Below, one piece after another: positions 7,974 to 14,768 of a stretch of 15,202 nt of DNA; the stretch's first letter is position 1; each line of letters begins with the position of its first letter. Origin of the DNA: Pseudomonadaceae bacterium UBA5811. Its GTDB lineage: Bacteria; Pseudomonadota; Gammaproteobacteria; Pseudomonadales; Pseudomonadaceae. The stretch lies in NCBI GenBank assembly GCA_002417905.1, contig DIDB01000065.1, positions 1-15,202 of the forward strand, in the 5' to 3' direction. A model generated the notes under the pieces. The model worked only from the letters and a program-made list of their open reading frames with translations, ran no database searches and was not told the origin of the DNA. A program made the position numbers and the translations under genes.

Positions 7974-9661
7974 GATATATCCGGGTCCGCCGGAAGCAGG
8001 GCCGGAATCTCGCCGGCTTCCATTGGCCGGGAAAAATAGAAACCCTGCAGGCCAGTGCAGCCGGCCTTGACCATAAAGCTGCACTGTTCCGGCTGTTCGA
8101 CGCCCTTGGCCACCACGCTGATGCCAAGGCTGGCACCCAGCCGGGCCAGGCCCTCGACAATCACTGTCGAGATCCGGGCATCTGCCGCAGGCTGGATAAA
8201 GGCGCGGTCAATCTTGATCATGTGCGGCTCCAGCTGCCGCAGAAGGCGCAGGCTGGAATAACCGCTGCCAAAGTCATCCAGGGACAGGTTGACCCCGGCT
8301 TCGCGCAGCCGGCCCAGCTGCTGCAGGCTGGCTTCACTGGCGTTGACCAGTACCGCCTCGGAAATCTCCAGCTCCAGCCGTCCGGCCGGGAACTGTTCCT
8401 GGTCCAGGATAGCCAGCACCCGGTCGGCAAAGCAGCTGTCGCGCAGCTGGACCGGCGAGATATTGACCGCCAGAAATTCGATGGCCCAGTCCCTGGCATC
8501 CCGGCAGGCCTGGCGCAAGATCCATTCGCCAAGGCGGATGATCAGTCCGGACGATTCGGCCACCGGGATAAACTGGTCTGGTCCAAGATCACCCCGGGTT
8601 TCACTGTGCCAGCGCACCAGTGCCTCCAGGCCGACAATCCGCCGGTCCTGACTGCTGACCAGTGGCTGGTAGACACAGCGCAGGCCCGCATTTTTGGCCA
8701 GGGCACTGGCCAGCTCGCTTTCCAGCTGGCGCCGGTACGTCAGGCTGGTGTCCAGCGCCCTGGAGTAGAAGACATAGCCGCCCTTGCCCTGGTGCTTGGC
8801 TTCATAGAGCGCCAGGTCTGTCCGGCGGATCATCTCGCTGACCACCGGCTCATCTTTTTCCAGCCAGGAAACACCGATGGAAGCCCCGACAAAGGCATGG
8901 GCTCCCATGACGCTGAAGGGGCGGGCAGCAGCCTCCAGAATCTGCCGGCACAGGCTGTTCAGCGCGGCCTCATCCCGGCCATGGATCAGCAGGGCAAACT
9001 CGTCACCGCCCATCCGGGCTACCAGATCCTCCGGGCCGGCCTGCTCACCCAGCCGCTGGCCAAAGGCCTGCAGCAGCGCGTCGCCGGCCTGGTGGCCCAG
9101 TGAGTCATTGACGTGCTTGAAGCCATCCAGATCTATCAGCAACAGGGCCATGTCCGGGCGGCGTTCAGGCGGCCAGGCCGTAAACTGGTGCAGCTGTTCA
9201 TACAGCTGGCTGCGGTTGGCCAGTCCGGTCAGGCCATCGTGACTGGCCAGATGGCGGACCTGCTGCTCAATCTGGCGCAGCAGGGTGATGTCGTGAAAGG
9301 TCAGCAGGATATAGTGCTGGCCATCAATCTCCAGCCGGGATTTGCGGGTGATGACGGTCTGGGGCTGACCATCCGGGCCGATAACAATCTCTTCGTTTTC
9401 GCTGGTCTGGCCGCTTTGCAGGACCAGCCGGTCGATTTCCCAGTAGCCCCGGACATGGTCGGCCGGGAAGAACTCCAGATCAGTCTTGCCCAGAAAGGGC
9501 GCCTTGCCGGGGTCCAGATACTGGCTGGCCAGATCATTGGCAAATACGTAGCGGTGCTGGTCATCCTTGATCAGCACCGGAAAGGGCAGGGCCCGGAGCG
9601 CTGCCAGGTAAAAATCATCATTGTTCAGCATGGTCATGAGCAGAAAGGAGGAAAAGGCCAT
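7946..9661 (-). CDS. PAS-GGDEF-EAL cyclic-di-GMP signalling protein
   Basis: Soluble three-domain protein of 571 residues for making and/or breaking cyclic-di-GMP. Seen: PAS at about 15-135 (PFPVLIKDDQHRYVFAND ... LLTFHDITLLRQ); GGDEF domain at about 140-310 with DGLTGLANR, IDLDGFKHVNDSLGH and an intact GGDEF at 218-222; EAL domain at about 325-560 with EAL at 346-348, VNISPVQL, LELEISE, DDFGSGYSSL, IKIDRAFI and LQGFYFSRP. The autoinhibitory I-site RxxD is replaced by GPED. The EGVE motif of the EAL domain reads AKGVE, putting Lys519 where a conserved Glu is expected, so phosphodiesterase activity is doubtful. No membrane segment is evident. The start is uncertain: ATG 9661 lacks a clear Shine-Dalgarno, and in-frame ATGs lie eight and ten codons further on. 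The 3' end overlaps the convergent receptor gene by 28 bases. Confidence 0.93.
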   Translation of the reverse strand: MAFSSFLLMTMLNNDDFYLAALRALPFPVLIKDDQHRYVFANDLASQYLDPGKAPFLGKTDLEFFPADHVRGYWEIDRLVLQSGQTSENEEIVIGPDGQPQTVITRKSRLEIDGQHYILLTFHDITLLRQIEQQVRHLASHDGLTGLANRSQLYEQLHQFTAWPPERRPDMALLLIDLDGFKHVNDSLGHQAGDALLQAFGQRLGEQAGPEDLVARMGGDEFALLIHGRDEAALNSLCRQILEAAARPFSVMGAHAFVGASIGVSWLEKDEPVVSEMIRRTDLALYEAKHQGKGGYVFYSRALDTSLTYRRQLESELASALAKNAGLRCVYQPLVSSQDRRIVGLEALVRWHSETRGDLGPDQFIPVAESSGLIIRLGEWILRQACRDARDWAIEFLAVNISPVQLRDSCFADRVLAILDQEQFPAGRLELEISEAVLVNASEASLQQLGRLREAGVNLSLDDFGSGYSSLRLLRQLEPHMIKIDRAFIQPAADARISTVIVEGLARLGASLGISVVAKGVEQPEQCSFMVKAGCTGLQGFYFSRPMEAGEIPALLPADPDISQNARVPDS

Positions 9662-9856
9662 GGCCGCAGTAACGGCATCCGGATGATCTATATCGCTCCG
9701 GTTTAGACTAACCTGAAGCAGGGTAGTGGCATAAAGCCTTTACCTTTGCCTGCCAACCTTCTCGCAAAAAAAATACGGTTTTCAGGGCGGTTTCCATGCA
9801 TGATCCTGGTTTCTGGCCACCAGTTGGCGCCTTCACTGGCCAGTACGGGTTTTGTC
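9662..9856. other. Divergent intergenic region between the GGDEF-EAL gene and chaA
   Basis: This 195-base gap is more AT-rich than its surroundings and should hold both divergent promoters. On the minus strand GATATAGAT (around 9686-9694) could be a -10 for the GGDEF-EAL gene; on the plus strand TTGCCT is followed by an A8 run and AATAC around 9765-9778. Neither is convincing enough to call. I see no riboswitch or protein-coding signal. Confidence 0.4.
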
Positions 9857-10960
9857 ATGCCTGATTTTTTCCGTAAAGAATATCTGCTGCTGCTGGCCAT
9901 GGTAGCCGGTGGACTGGCCTGGGGACTGGAGCCGGTCCTGCTGGCCGGGGGCCGCTGGCTGGCGCTGGGCAGTGCCGGCCTGCTGGTGCTGGCCATTATC
10001 AGCACGGCCCTGCGGGTGGCCCATCATGCCGAGTTTCTGGCCGGGAAGGTGGGGGATCCTTATGGCACCATGATCCTGACCCTGTCGGCAGTGCTGGTTG
10101 AAGTGATCATTCTTGCCATCGTGATGAATCACAGCCATTCACCGACCCTGGCCCGGGATACCATCTATGCGGCGGTGATTCTTGACATCAATGGCATCAT
10201 CGGCCTGTCAGCCCTGCTGGGCGGGCTCAAGCATGGCGAGCAGGCCTATAACGACGACTCCAGCCGCAGTTATGGGGTCATGATCCTGACGGCTGTCAGC
10301 ATCTCCATGCTGGTGCCGGAGTTCATTCCGCCCGAGCGCTGGCATCTGCACTCCATCTTCACCATCGTGATCATGATCCTGATGTATGCGCTGTTCCTGC
10401 GGATGCAGACCGGGCCGCAGAGCTATTTTTTCAGTTACAACTATCCGGAGAAACGCAAATGGCCCAGAGCCAGGCCCATGCATCCCGATGAGCGGGAATC
10501 CGGAGGGAGGACAGGACTGGCCATCGGGCTGCTGGTCAGTGGTGTGGTCCTGACCGGTGTGCTGGCCGAGCTGATGTCCCGGGCCCTGAGTACCGGGCTG
10601 AGTGGTCTGCCGGTGCCGCCGATGGTCGCCGCACTGGTGGTGGCTGTGATCTCCGCCAGTCCGGAGATTCTGACCGCCCTGCATGCGGCCATGGCGGACC
10701 GGATGCAGTCGGTGATCAATATTGCCATGGGGGCTTCGCTGTCCACCGTGGTACTGACTGTCCCGGTGGTTGAGACCATTGCCCTGCTGGAAGGCAAGCC
10801 GATGCAGATGGCCATGACGCCGGTACAGAGTGTGATGCTGCTGGTTACCCTGCTGGTGGCGGCGATCAACCTGAATGATGGAGAAACCAATGCTCTGGAG
10901 GGCATGACGCACTTTGTGCTGTTTCTGACCTTTATCATGCTGACGGTGATTGGTCTGTAG
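9857..10960 (+). CDS. chaA: ChaA-type calcium/proton (sodium-potassium/proton) antiporter
   Basis: Inner-membrane cation/proton antiporter of the CaCA superfamily, 367 residues, very close in length to E. coli ChaA (366). Roles known for the family are Ca2+, Na+ and K+ extrusion at alkaline pH or high salt. Seen: about eleven hydrophobic helices; the two inverted halves each with a CaCA acidic repeat, GDPYGTMILTLSAVLVEVII in the first and SASPEILTALHAAMADRMQSVINIAMGAS then TVPVVETIALL in the second; RDTIYAAVILDINGIIGLSALLGG; and a charged central loop rich in Lys, Arg and Glu (YPEKRKWPRARPMHPDERE). The start at ATG 9857 (MPDFFRKEYLLLL) matches the family length; ATGs at 9800 and 9746 in the same frame would add 19 or 37 residues. 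Upstream purines are poor, so the start stays somewhat open. Confidence 0.9.
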   Translation: MPDFFRKEYLLLLAMVAGGLAWGLEPVLLAGGRWLALGSAGLLVLAIISTALRVAHHAEFLAGKVGDPYGTMILTLSAVLVEVIILAIVMNHSHSPTLARDTIYAAVILDINGIIGLSALLGGLKHGEQAYNDDSSRSYGVMILTAVSISMLVPEFIPPERWHLHSIFTIVIMILMYALFLRMQTGPQSYFFSYNYPEKRKWPRARPMHPDERESGGRTGLAIGLLVSGVVLTGVLAELMSRALSTGLSGLPVPPMVAALVVAVISASPEILTALHAAMADRMQSVINIAMGASLSTVVLTVPVVETIALLEGKPMQMAMTPVQSVMLLVTLLVAAINLNDGETNALEGMTHFVLFLTFIMLTVIGL

Positions 10961-11071
10961 CCGGGCACTAGTTTTCCACTCCAGCGTCACCAGTGCATGG
11001 CGGGCTGCGTTTAACTGGCCTGGATAACGTGCTTCGGCCTCATGCAGCTCAGCCAGCGGGTTCGGTACGGT

Positions 11072-11302
11072 TCATGGCTGTCCAGGAGGTTGTGTCAGGC
11101 AATGCAGGTAGGCGCGGCGCAGATCACGTTCGACGGTGGCCAGCGATACATCCAGACGGCAGGCAGTTTCTGGCTGGGTCAGGCCGTCCAGCAGCTGGTC
11201 AATGGCCTCAATGGCTTCGCGTACCCGCGCAATCTCTTCCCCGGGTGGTGCCAACGTGTGCGCTGTGGGAGGGGAAAACGGTACTGGTGCGGGTGATGAC
11301 AT
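11072..11302 (-). pseudogene. Truncated FecI-like ECF sigma factor remnant (linker plus partial region 4)
   Basis: A 76-residue ORF whose second half reads EAIDQLLDGLTQPETACRLDVSLATVERDLRRAYLHCL. TQPETACRL-DVSLATVERDLRRA fits the recognition helix-turn-helix of sigma-70 region 4 in FecI-type ECF factors, and the Pro-rich stretch before it (SPPTAHTLAPPGEE) resembles their linker. Sigma region 2 is missing, so it is less than half the usual 160-180 residues. FecI-type region 4 normally has AIDxLLDGLP, then some 15-20 residues (REAFLLxxLDGL), then the turn; here the first DGL runs straight into TQPETA, as if the DNA between two similar LDGL stretches had been lost. ATG 11302 has no Shine-Dalgarno. 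The stop overlaps an ATG (CCATGA) opening a nine-codon MNRTEPAG ORF, possibly a stub of a partner gene. A small functional DNA-binding protein is the alternative. Confidence 0.45.
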
Positions 11303-11323
11303 GTCGCTGGGGCTGAGCCGCCG

Positions 11324-11563
11324 TCAGTCTCTGGTCATCGGGGGCTCAGCCCGGACGGCCTGGCGGATCTGCTCCAGGTGGCGTTTCCAGCGGAAGCGTG
11401 ACAGCACGGCCGCCCGGTCCAGCAGCAGGCCTTCGGCCAGCGCCTGCTGGCTGGCTTCGTCAGCCAGGGCAGCCAGCCCGGCATCATCCAGCTGCGGGCT
11501 GATCTGCTCCAGCAGGCGGGCGGCATAGCGGGCCGAGGCTTCGGGACCAAGCGGGGTAGCCAT
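11324..11563 (-). CDS. Small hypothetical protein, 79 residues
   Basis: I do not recognise a family. The product is predicted helical and charged, with no signal peptide, membrane segment or cysteine. Visible pieces are ARYAARLLEQISPQLDDAGLAALADEASQQALAEGLLLDRAAVL and a basic RFRWKRHLEQIRQAVR segment near the end, which could bind nucleic acid or a partner. ATG 11563 has a GGAG Shine-Dalgarno about nine bases upstream, and alanine/leucine usage looks coding. It lies 22 bases after the stop of the exported ClpP-like gene and 21 bases before the sigma-like remnant, all on the minus strand, so the three may be one transcript. A start at ATG 11577 in another frame gives a Trp/Pro/Cys-rich product typical of a shadow frame and was rejected. 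Confidence 0.55.
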   Translation of the reverse strand: MATPLGPEASARYAARLLEQISPQLDDAGLAALADEASQQALAEGLLLDRAAVLSRFRWKRHLEQIRQAVRAEPPMTRD

Positions 11564-11585
11564 GGGCAGGACTCCATCAGGATGA

Positions 11586-12158
11586 TCAGTTGAGCCGGTA
11601 ACGGGTCAGCTCCCGGGCAGAGAGCAACCGCATGTTCTGCGGGGCCAGCTGGGCCATATCATCCATCAGTTGCAGCGGAATCTCCATCTCCTGCAGGTAG
11701 GCTGCCGGGTCCAGCTCCGGGCTGCCGGCCTGCTGGCGGGCTAGGGCAGAGTCACCCCGGGAAAAATAGGGCCGGTGCAGGCCCACAGCCCCCCGCACGG
11801 TTTTTTTATGGCCGGCGGCCAGCAGATAGATGCAGGTGCCCTGGCAGACCCCCTGGCCGGGTACCAGGGTTTCGAAACCGCTGGCCCGTAGCAGCCGGCC
11901 CATGCGCAGCGCCTCGTCAAGGCTGCCGCCAATGCTGTTGAGCAGGACCAGCCGGCGCACATAGTGGCCGCCACCATGCTGGCGCAGGCCCTGCAGCAGC
12001 TGGTTGTAATCGCCGGGGGCGATGTCTTCGGAAATCCGGGCCGCCAGGATCGGGCCATTTTTGTGGGATACGGCCTGAACTTCCACTTTGGCCAGGGCGG
12101 TCAGGGGGAGCAGGCTGACGACCCAGAGCAGGGTCGCCCGCAGCAGGGCATCAGGCAT
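11586..12158 (-). CDS. Exported ClpP/SppA-fold-like protein (COG3904-type)
   Basis: Secreted or periplasmic protein of 190 residues. Seen: a Sec signal peptide, LLRATLLWVVSLLPLTALA, at residues 5-23; then ISEDIAPGDYNQLLQGL, LVLLNSIGGSLDEALRMGRLLR (about 70-91), GQGVCQGTCIYLLAAG (101-116) and GAVGLHRPYF (123-132). This order (strand, SxGGsl-x-A-x-x-ig, Cys-x-x-x-Cys, then vglH) is that of the ClpP-like/crotonase-fold periplasmic family I know as COG3904. Many members have CxSAC, with a Ser in nucleophile-like position; here it is CQGTC, so the Ser is lost and the two Cys (105, 109) could form a disulfide. His128 is kept. Substrate and role are unknown. Shine-Dalgarno is weak (GGA). It follows ppnN after 79 bases and two hairpins. 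Confidence 0.68.
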   Translation of the reverse strand: MPDALLRATLLWVVSLLPLTALAKVEVQAVSHKNGPILAARISEDIAPGDYNQLLQGLRQHGGGHYVRRLVLLNSIGGSLDEALRMGRLLRASGFETLVPGQGVCQGTCIYLLAAGHKKTVRGAVGLHRPYFSRGDSALARQQAGSPELDPAAYLQEMEIPLQLMDDMAQLAPQNMRLLSARELTRYRLN

Positions 12159-12178
12159 GGCAGGTATTCCGCAGGCAG

Positions 12179-12221
12179 AGAATCAGGCAGTGATTCTGGC
12201 AGGCCCGGTTGTGGACCGGGC
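12179..12221. terminator. Two tandem hairpins between ppnN and the exported-protein gene
   Basis: AGAATCA-GGCAG-TGATTCT (12179-12197) is a perfect 7-bp stem with a 5-base loop. It is followed by GCCCGGT-TGTGG-ACCGGGC (12203-12221), another perfect 7-bp stem whose flanks can pair further. They lie just after the ppnN stop (minus strand) and before the next gene's start. Neither arm is followed by a T-run, so they may act as a Rho-independent-like pause, an mRNA end-stabiliser or a regulator site. Confidence 0.4.
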
Positions 12222-12237
12222 TGGCCTGGGTCAAGCC

Positions 12238-13614
12238 TCAGCGGATGACCCGGTAGCAGGGCTGGTAGTCCACACCGTCCGGCAGCTTCATGCGCTGCTG
12301 GCGGACAAAGGCCTGCAGCAGCTGCTCCAGTGGCTGCATGATGGCCGGGTCGCCGTGGATCTCGTAAGGGCCATGCTGTTCAATCAGCCGGATGCCCTTG
12401 TCCTTGACATTACCGGCCACAATTCCGGAGAAGGCCCGGCGCAGGCTGGCGGCCAGTTCGTGGGGAGGCAGGTCATGGCGCAGGGCCAGCCGGGCCATGT
12501 TGTCGTGGGTCGGATCAAAGGGTCGCTGGAAGGCCTCATCAATGCGCAGCAGCCAGTTGAAATGAAAGGCGTCATTGTGCTCCCGGCGGAACTGCCGGAC
12601 CTGTTTCAGGCCTTCGGTCATCTGCCGGGCTACCGCCGCCGGGTCATCCAGAATGATCTGGTAGTGACGGCGGGCGGTTTCGCCCAGGGTCGCCGCAACA
12701 AAGGCATCCAGCTGCTGCAGATAGGGTGCGGCGCAGGCCGGGCCGGTCAGGATCACCGGCAGGGCCAGCGCCTGGTTGTCCGGGTGCATCAGGATGCCCA
12801 GCAGGTAGAGAAACTCTTCGGCCGTGCCCGGCCCGCCCGGGAAGATGAGGATGCCGTGCCCGACCCGGACAAAAGCTTCCAGCCGCTTTTCAATATCCGG
12901 CAGGATGACCAGCTCGTTGACGATGGGGTTGGGGGTTTCTGCGGCAATGATGCCCGGCTCGGTCAGTCCCAGATAGCGGCTGCCAGTGATCCGCTGCTTG
13001 GCATGGGCAATGGTGGCGCCCTTCATCGGGCCTTTCATTACCCCGGGACCACAGCCGGTACAGATATCCAGCCGGCGCAGGCCCAGCTCGTGGCCAACCC
13101 GCTTGGCGTATTTGTATTCCTCGGTGCTGACCGAGTGGCCGCCCCAGCACACCACCATTTTCGGTTCGACACCGGGGCGCAGGGTTTTGGCGTTACGCAG
13201 GATCTGGAATACGTAGTCGGTGATGCCGGCCGAACTGTCCAGCTGGGTACGCGGGCTGACCAGTTCGGCGGTGTAAACGATGTCGCGCAGGGCGCTGAAC
13301 AGCATTTCCCGGGTTGAAGCAATCATCTCGCCATCGACAAAGGCATCTGCTGGCGCATTGAGCAGCTCCAGCCGCACCCCCCGGTCCTGCTGGTGAATCC
13401 GCACCTCAAAATCCCGGTACAGCTCCAGGGTAGTCTTGGCATTATCCGTCTGGGGGCCGGTATTGAGGATGGCCAGCGCGCACTGGCGGAACAGGGCGTA
13501 AAGGCTGCCTGATCCGGCGCTGCTCAGCTGCTGTACCTCCTGCTGGGACAGGGTTTCCAGGCTGCCTTTCGGGCTGACCTGGGCATTGATGACGGATCGT
13601 GGGCCTGACACCAT
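12238..13614 (-). CDS. ppnN: Nucleotide 5'-monophosphate nucleosidase PpnN (YgdH/LOG family)
   Basis: Cytosolic enzyme cleaving purine and pyrimidine nucleoside monophosphates to base and ribose-5-phosphate. E. coli PpnN is activated by (p)ppGpp and helps balance nucleotide pools in stress. At 458 residues it is nearly the E. coli length (454) and aligns end to end: SPKGSLETLSQQEV, LYALFRQCALAILNTG, ERGVRLEL-type segment, MVVCWGGHS (153-161), ICTGCGPGVMKGPMKGA (184-200), the LOG signature IFPGGPGTAEEF (257-268), LTGPACAAPYL, ENARRHY-like ETARRHYQII, FNWLLRI and AFSGIVAGNVKDKGIR near the C-terminus. The start at ATG 13614 has AAGGA about six bases before it and a short extension relative to E. 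coli. A LOG cytokinin-type or lysine-decarboxylase annotation would be misleading at this length. Confidence 0.95.
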   Translation of the reverse strand: MVSGPRSVINAQVSPKGSLETLSQQEVQQLSSAGSGSLYALFRQCALAILNTGPQTDNAKTTLELYRDFEVRIHQQDRGVRLELLNAPADAFVDGEMIASTREMLFSALRDIVYTAELVSPRTQLDSSAGITDYVFQILRNAKTLRPGVEPKMVVCWGGHSVSTEEYKYAKRVGHELGLRRLDICTGCGPGVMKGPMKGATIAHAKQRITGSRYLGLTEPGIIAAETPNPIVNELVILPDIEKRLEAFVRVGHGILIFPGGPGTAEEFLYLLGILMHPDNQALALPVILTGPACAAPYLQQLDAFVAATLGETARRHYQIILDDPAAVARQMTEGLKQVRQFRREHNDAFHFNWLLRIDEAFQRPFDPTHDNMARLALRHDLPPHELAASLRRAFSGIVAGNVKDKGIRLIEQHGPYEIHGDPAIMQPLEQLLQAFVRQQRMKLPDGVDYQPCYRVIR

Positions 13615-13718
13615 GGGAATTCCTTGGGACTCCGGAGCGGGCCTGCATTGTTAGCCGGGCGCTGGCCGGAAAGCAAACCTGCCTGGCCGCGGCGCCTGGC
13701 TGGCCGGCTCCAGAATGC

Positions 13719-13744
13719 AGAAGGGGCGCCGTGACGCCCCTTCT
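13719..13744 (-). terminator. Strong hairpin, probable terminator after hsp20
   Basis: Perfect 10-bp stem AGAAGGGGCG / CGCCCCTTCT around a six-base loop, 17 bases beyond the hsp20 stop on the minus strand. On that strand it is followed by GCATTCT, a poor U-tract, and the 3' arm itself ends CCTTCT. It lies between hsp20 and ppnN and separates the heat-shock unit from the downstream genes. Confidence 0.65.
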
Positions 13745-13760
13745 TTCATGGCCGTGCCGG

Positions 13761-14243
13761 TCAGTTGATCAGCAGCGGCTTGCCCCCGTTCAGCGGGATA
13801 CGCTTGGGCTTTTCAGCCTCGGGCACAACCAGTGCCAGATCAATGCTCAGCAGTCCCTTGTCCAGCTTCGCATGGCTGACTTCAATATGGTCAGCCAGCC
13901 GGAACGACAGCCGGAATGCGCGCTGGGCAATGCCCTGATGCAGGAAGGTCACCGCTTCTTCTGGCGTGGCCATCTGCTCCGGCTGGTCACTGGCCGCTTC
14001 CTGCTGTTTGCCACCGGCAATGGTCAGTACGCCGCGTTCAACCTGTACATCCAGATCGGCCTCGTCAAAGCCGGCCACCGCGACCACGATGCGGTACTGG
14101 CCGTCGCCGTGTTTCTCGATGTTGTAGGGCGGATAGGTGTTGCTGCCCTTGTCGCCATTACGCAGCATGGTTTCAAACAGGTCGTTGAAGCGGTCAAAAC
14201 CGACGGTCTGGCGGAACAGCGGGGCCATGGTCAATGTGCTCAT
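13761..14243 (-). CDS. IbpA-class small heat-shock protein (Hsp20)
   Basis: ATP-independent holdase chaperone of 160 residues that binds unfolding or aggregated proteins and hands them to DnaK/ClpB. Seen: a short N-terminus with VGFDRFNDLFETM, typical of IbpA/IbpB; the linker YPPYNIEKHGDGQYRIVVAVAGF opening the alpha-crystallin domain (about 40-140); DLDVQVERGVLTIAGGKQ; FLHQGIAQRAFRLSFRLADHIEV; AKLDKGLLSIDL (the A-x-x-x-x-GLL signature); and a C-terminal RIPL matching the I-x-I/L oligomerisation motif. A Q/E/P-rich loop (KQQEAASDQPEQMATPEEA) is longer than in E. coli IbpA. AGGAG lies eight bases before ATG 14243. It is controlled by a near-consensus sigma-32 promoter and followed by a hairpin terminator, so it is a single-gene heat-shock unit. 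Confidence 0.95.
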   Translation of the reverse strand: MSTLTMAPLFRQTVGFDRFNDLFETMLRNGDKGSNTYPPYNIEKHGDGQYRIVVAVAGFDEADLDVQVERGVLTIAGGKQQEAASDQPEQMATPEEAVTFLHQGIAQRAFRLSFRLADHIEVSHAKLDKGLLSIDLALVVPEAEKPKRIPLNGGKPLLIN

Positions 14244-14311
14244 GAAAGGTCTCCTGATTTTCAGCGAGTCTGGTCAATCCGGGACCCGATGTCCGGCATC
14301 CCGCATTGACA

Positions 14312-14339
14312 AGATGGGGACCAGCCCCCGGCTTTCAAG
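14312..14339 (-). promoter_or_regulatory. Sigma-32 (RpoH) heat-shock promoter of hsp20
   Basis: Minus strand CTTGAAA (14339-14333), 13-base spacer, CCCCATCT (14319-14312). This matches the sigma-32 consensus CTTGAAA-N(11-16)-CCCCATNT essentially perfectly. The expected start is near 14305, leaving a leader of about 60 bases before the hsp20 ATG. The promoter begins about 30 bases after the rlpA stop. Confidence 0.92.
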
Positions 14340-14368
14340 AGTTTCTGGCAAAAAACGGCAGATGGCTG

Positions 14369-14758
14369 TCAGTCCAGCCGGACCAGCTGCACCTGGGCGA
14401 CCCCGGCCTGCAGCAGGCCGATCTGGCTGGCCGCGGCCTGGGACAGGTCAATGATCCGCCCCCGGGCGTAGGGGCCACGGTCGGTAATGCGTACCGTCAC
14501 GCTGCGGTTATTGCGCAGGTTGGTGACCCGGACCCGGCTGCCCAGCGGCAGGGTCTTGTGGGAAGCAACCAGCCGGGAGTTGTCCAGCACTTCACCGCTG
14601 GCGGTTTTCTGGCCGTGGAGGCGTCGGGCGTAATAGGACGCCTTGCCGTGCTGCTGGAAGGTTTTCTGGTATTCGGCACTGGCCGGAGCGGCCTGCAGGA
14701 CCAGGCCAATGGCCAGGGCAGACAGGGCCGGTATTTTCCACCATTGACGCAACGTCAT
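14369..14758 (-). CDS. Minimal secreted RlpA-like double-psi beta-barrel protein
   Basis: RlpA-family protein of 129 residues; RlpA proteins are septal peptidoglycan lytic transglycosylases acting on denuded glycans. Seen: signal peptide ending LVLQAAPASA (residues 19-28), then a double-psi beta-barrel with GKASYYARRLHGQKTASGEVLDN (38-60), ASHKTLPLGSRVRVTNL (65-81), VRITDRGPYARGRIIDLSQAAA (89-110). The conserved acidic, His and Asp positions of active RlpA are present (Glu56, His67, Asp93). It lacks the lipobox Cys and the C-terminal SPOR domain of E. coli and Pseudomonas RlpA, so it is probably a soluble periplasmic enzyme without the septal-targeting module. A GAGGAA Shine-Dalgarno lies nine bases before ATG 14758 and partly inside a hairpin. 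It follows cobS but has a candidate promoter of its own. Confidence 0.9.
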   Translation of the reverse strand: MTLRQWWKIPALSALAIGLVLQAAPASAEYQKTFQQHGKASYYARRLHGQKTASGEVLDNSRLVASHKTLPLGSRVRVTNLRNNRSVTVRITDRGPYARGRIIDLSQAAASQIGLLQAGVAQVQLVRLD

Positions 14759-14768
14759 CAGGGTGTTC

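Noticed and set aside
10208..10990. 260-residue minus-strand frame inside chaA
   Set aside because: His/Gln-rich product from reverse reading of membrane-helix codons; no ribosome-binding site and opposite a conserved antiporter.
11073..11079. ATGA overlap opening a nine-codon frame (MNRTEPAG) as a FecR gene
   Set aside because: The frame stops at once, and the downstream sequence shows no FecR/DUF4880 pattern I can recognise; kept only as a remark on the sigma remnant.
12088..13317. 409-residue plus-strand frame opposite ppnN
   Set aside because: Shadow of ppnN, no motif and unnatural composition.
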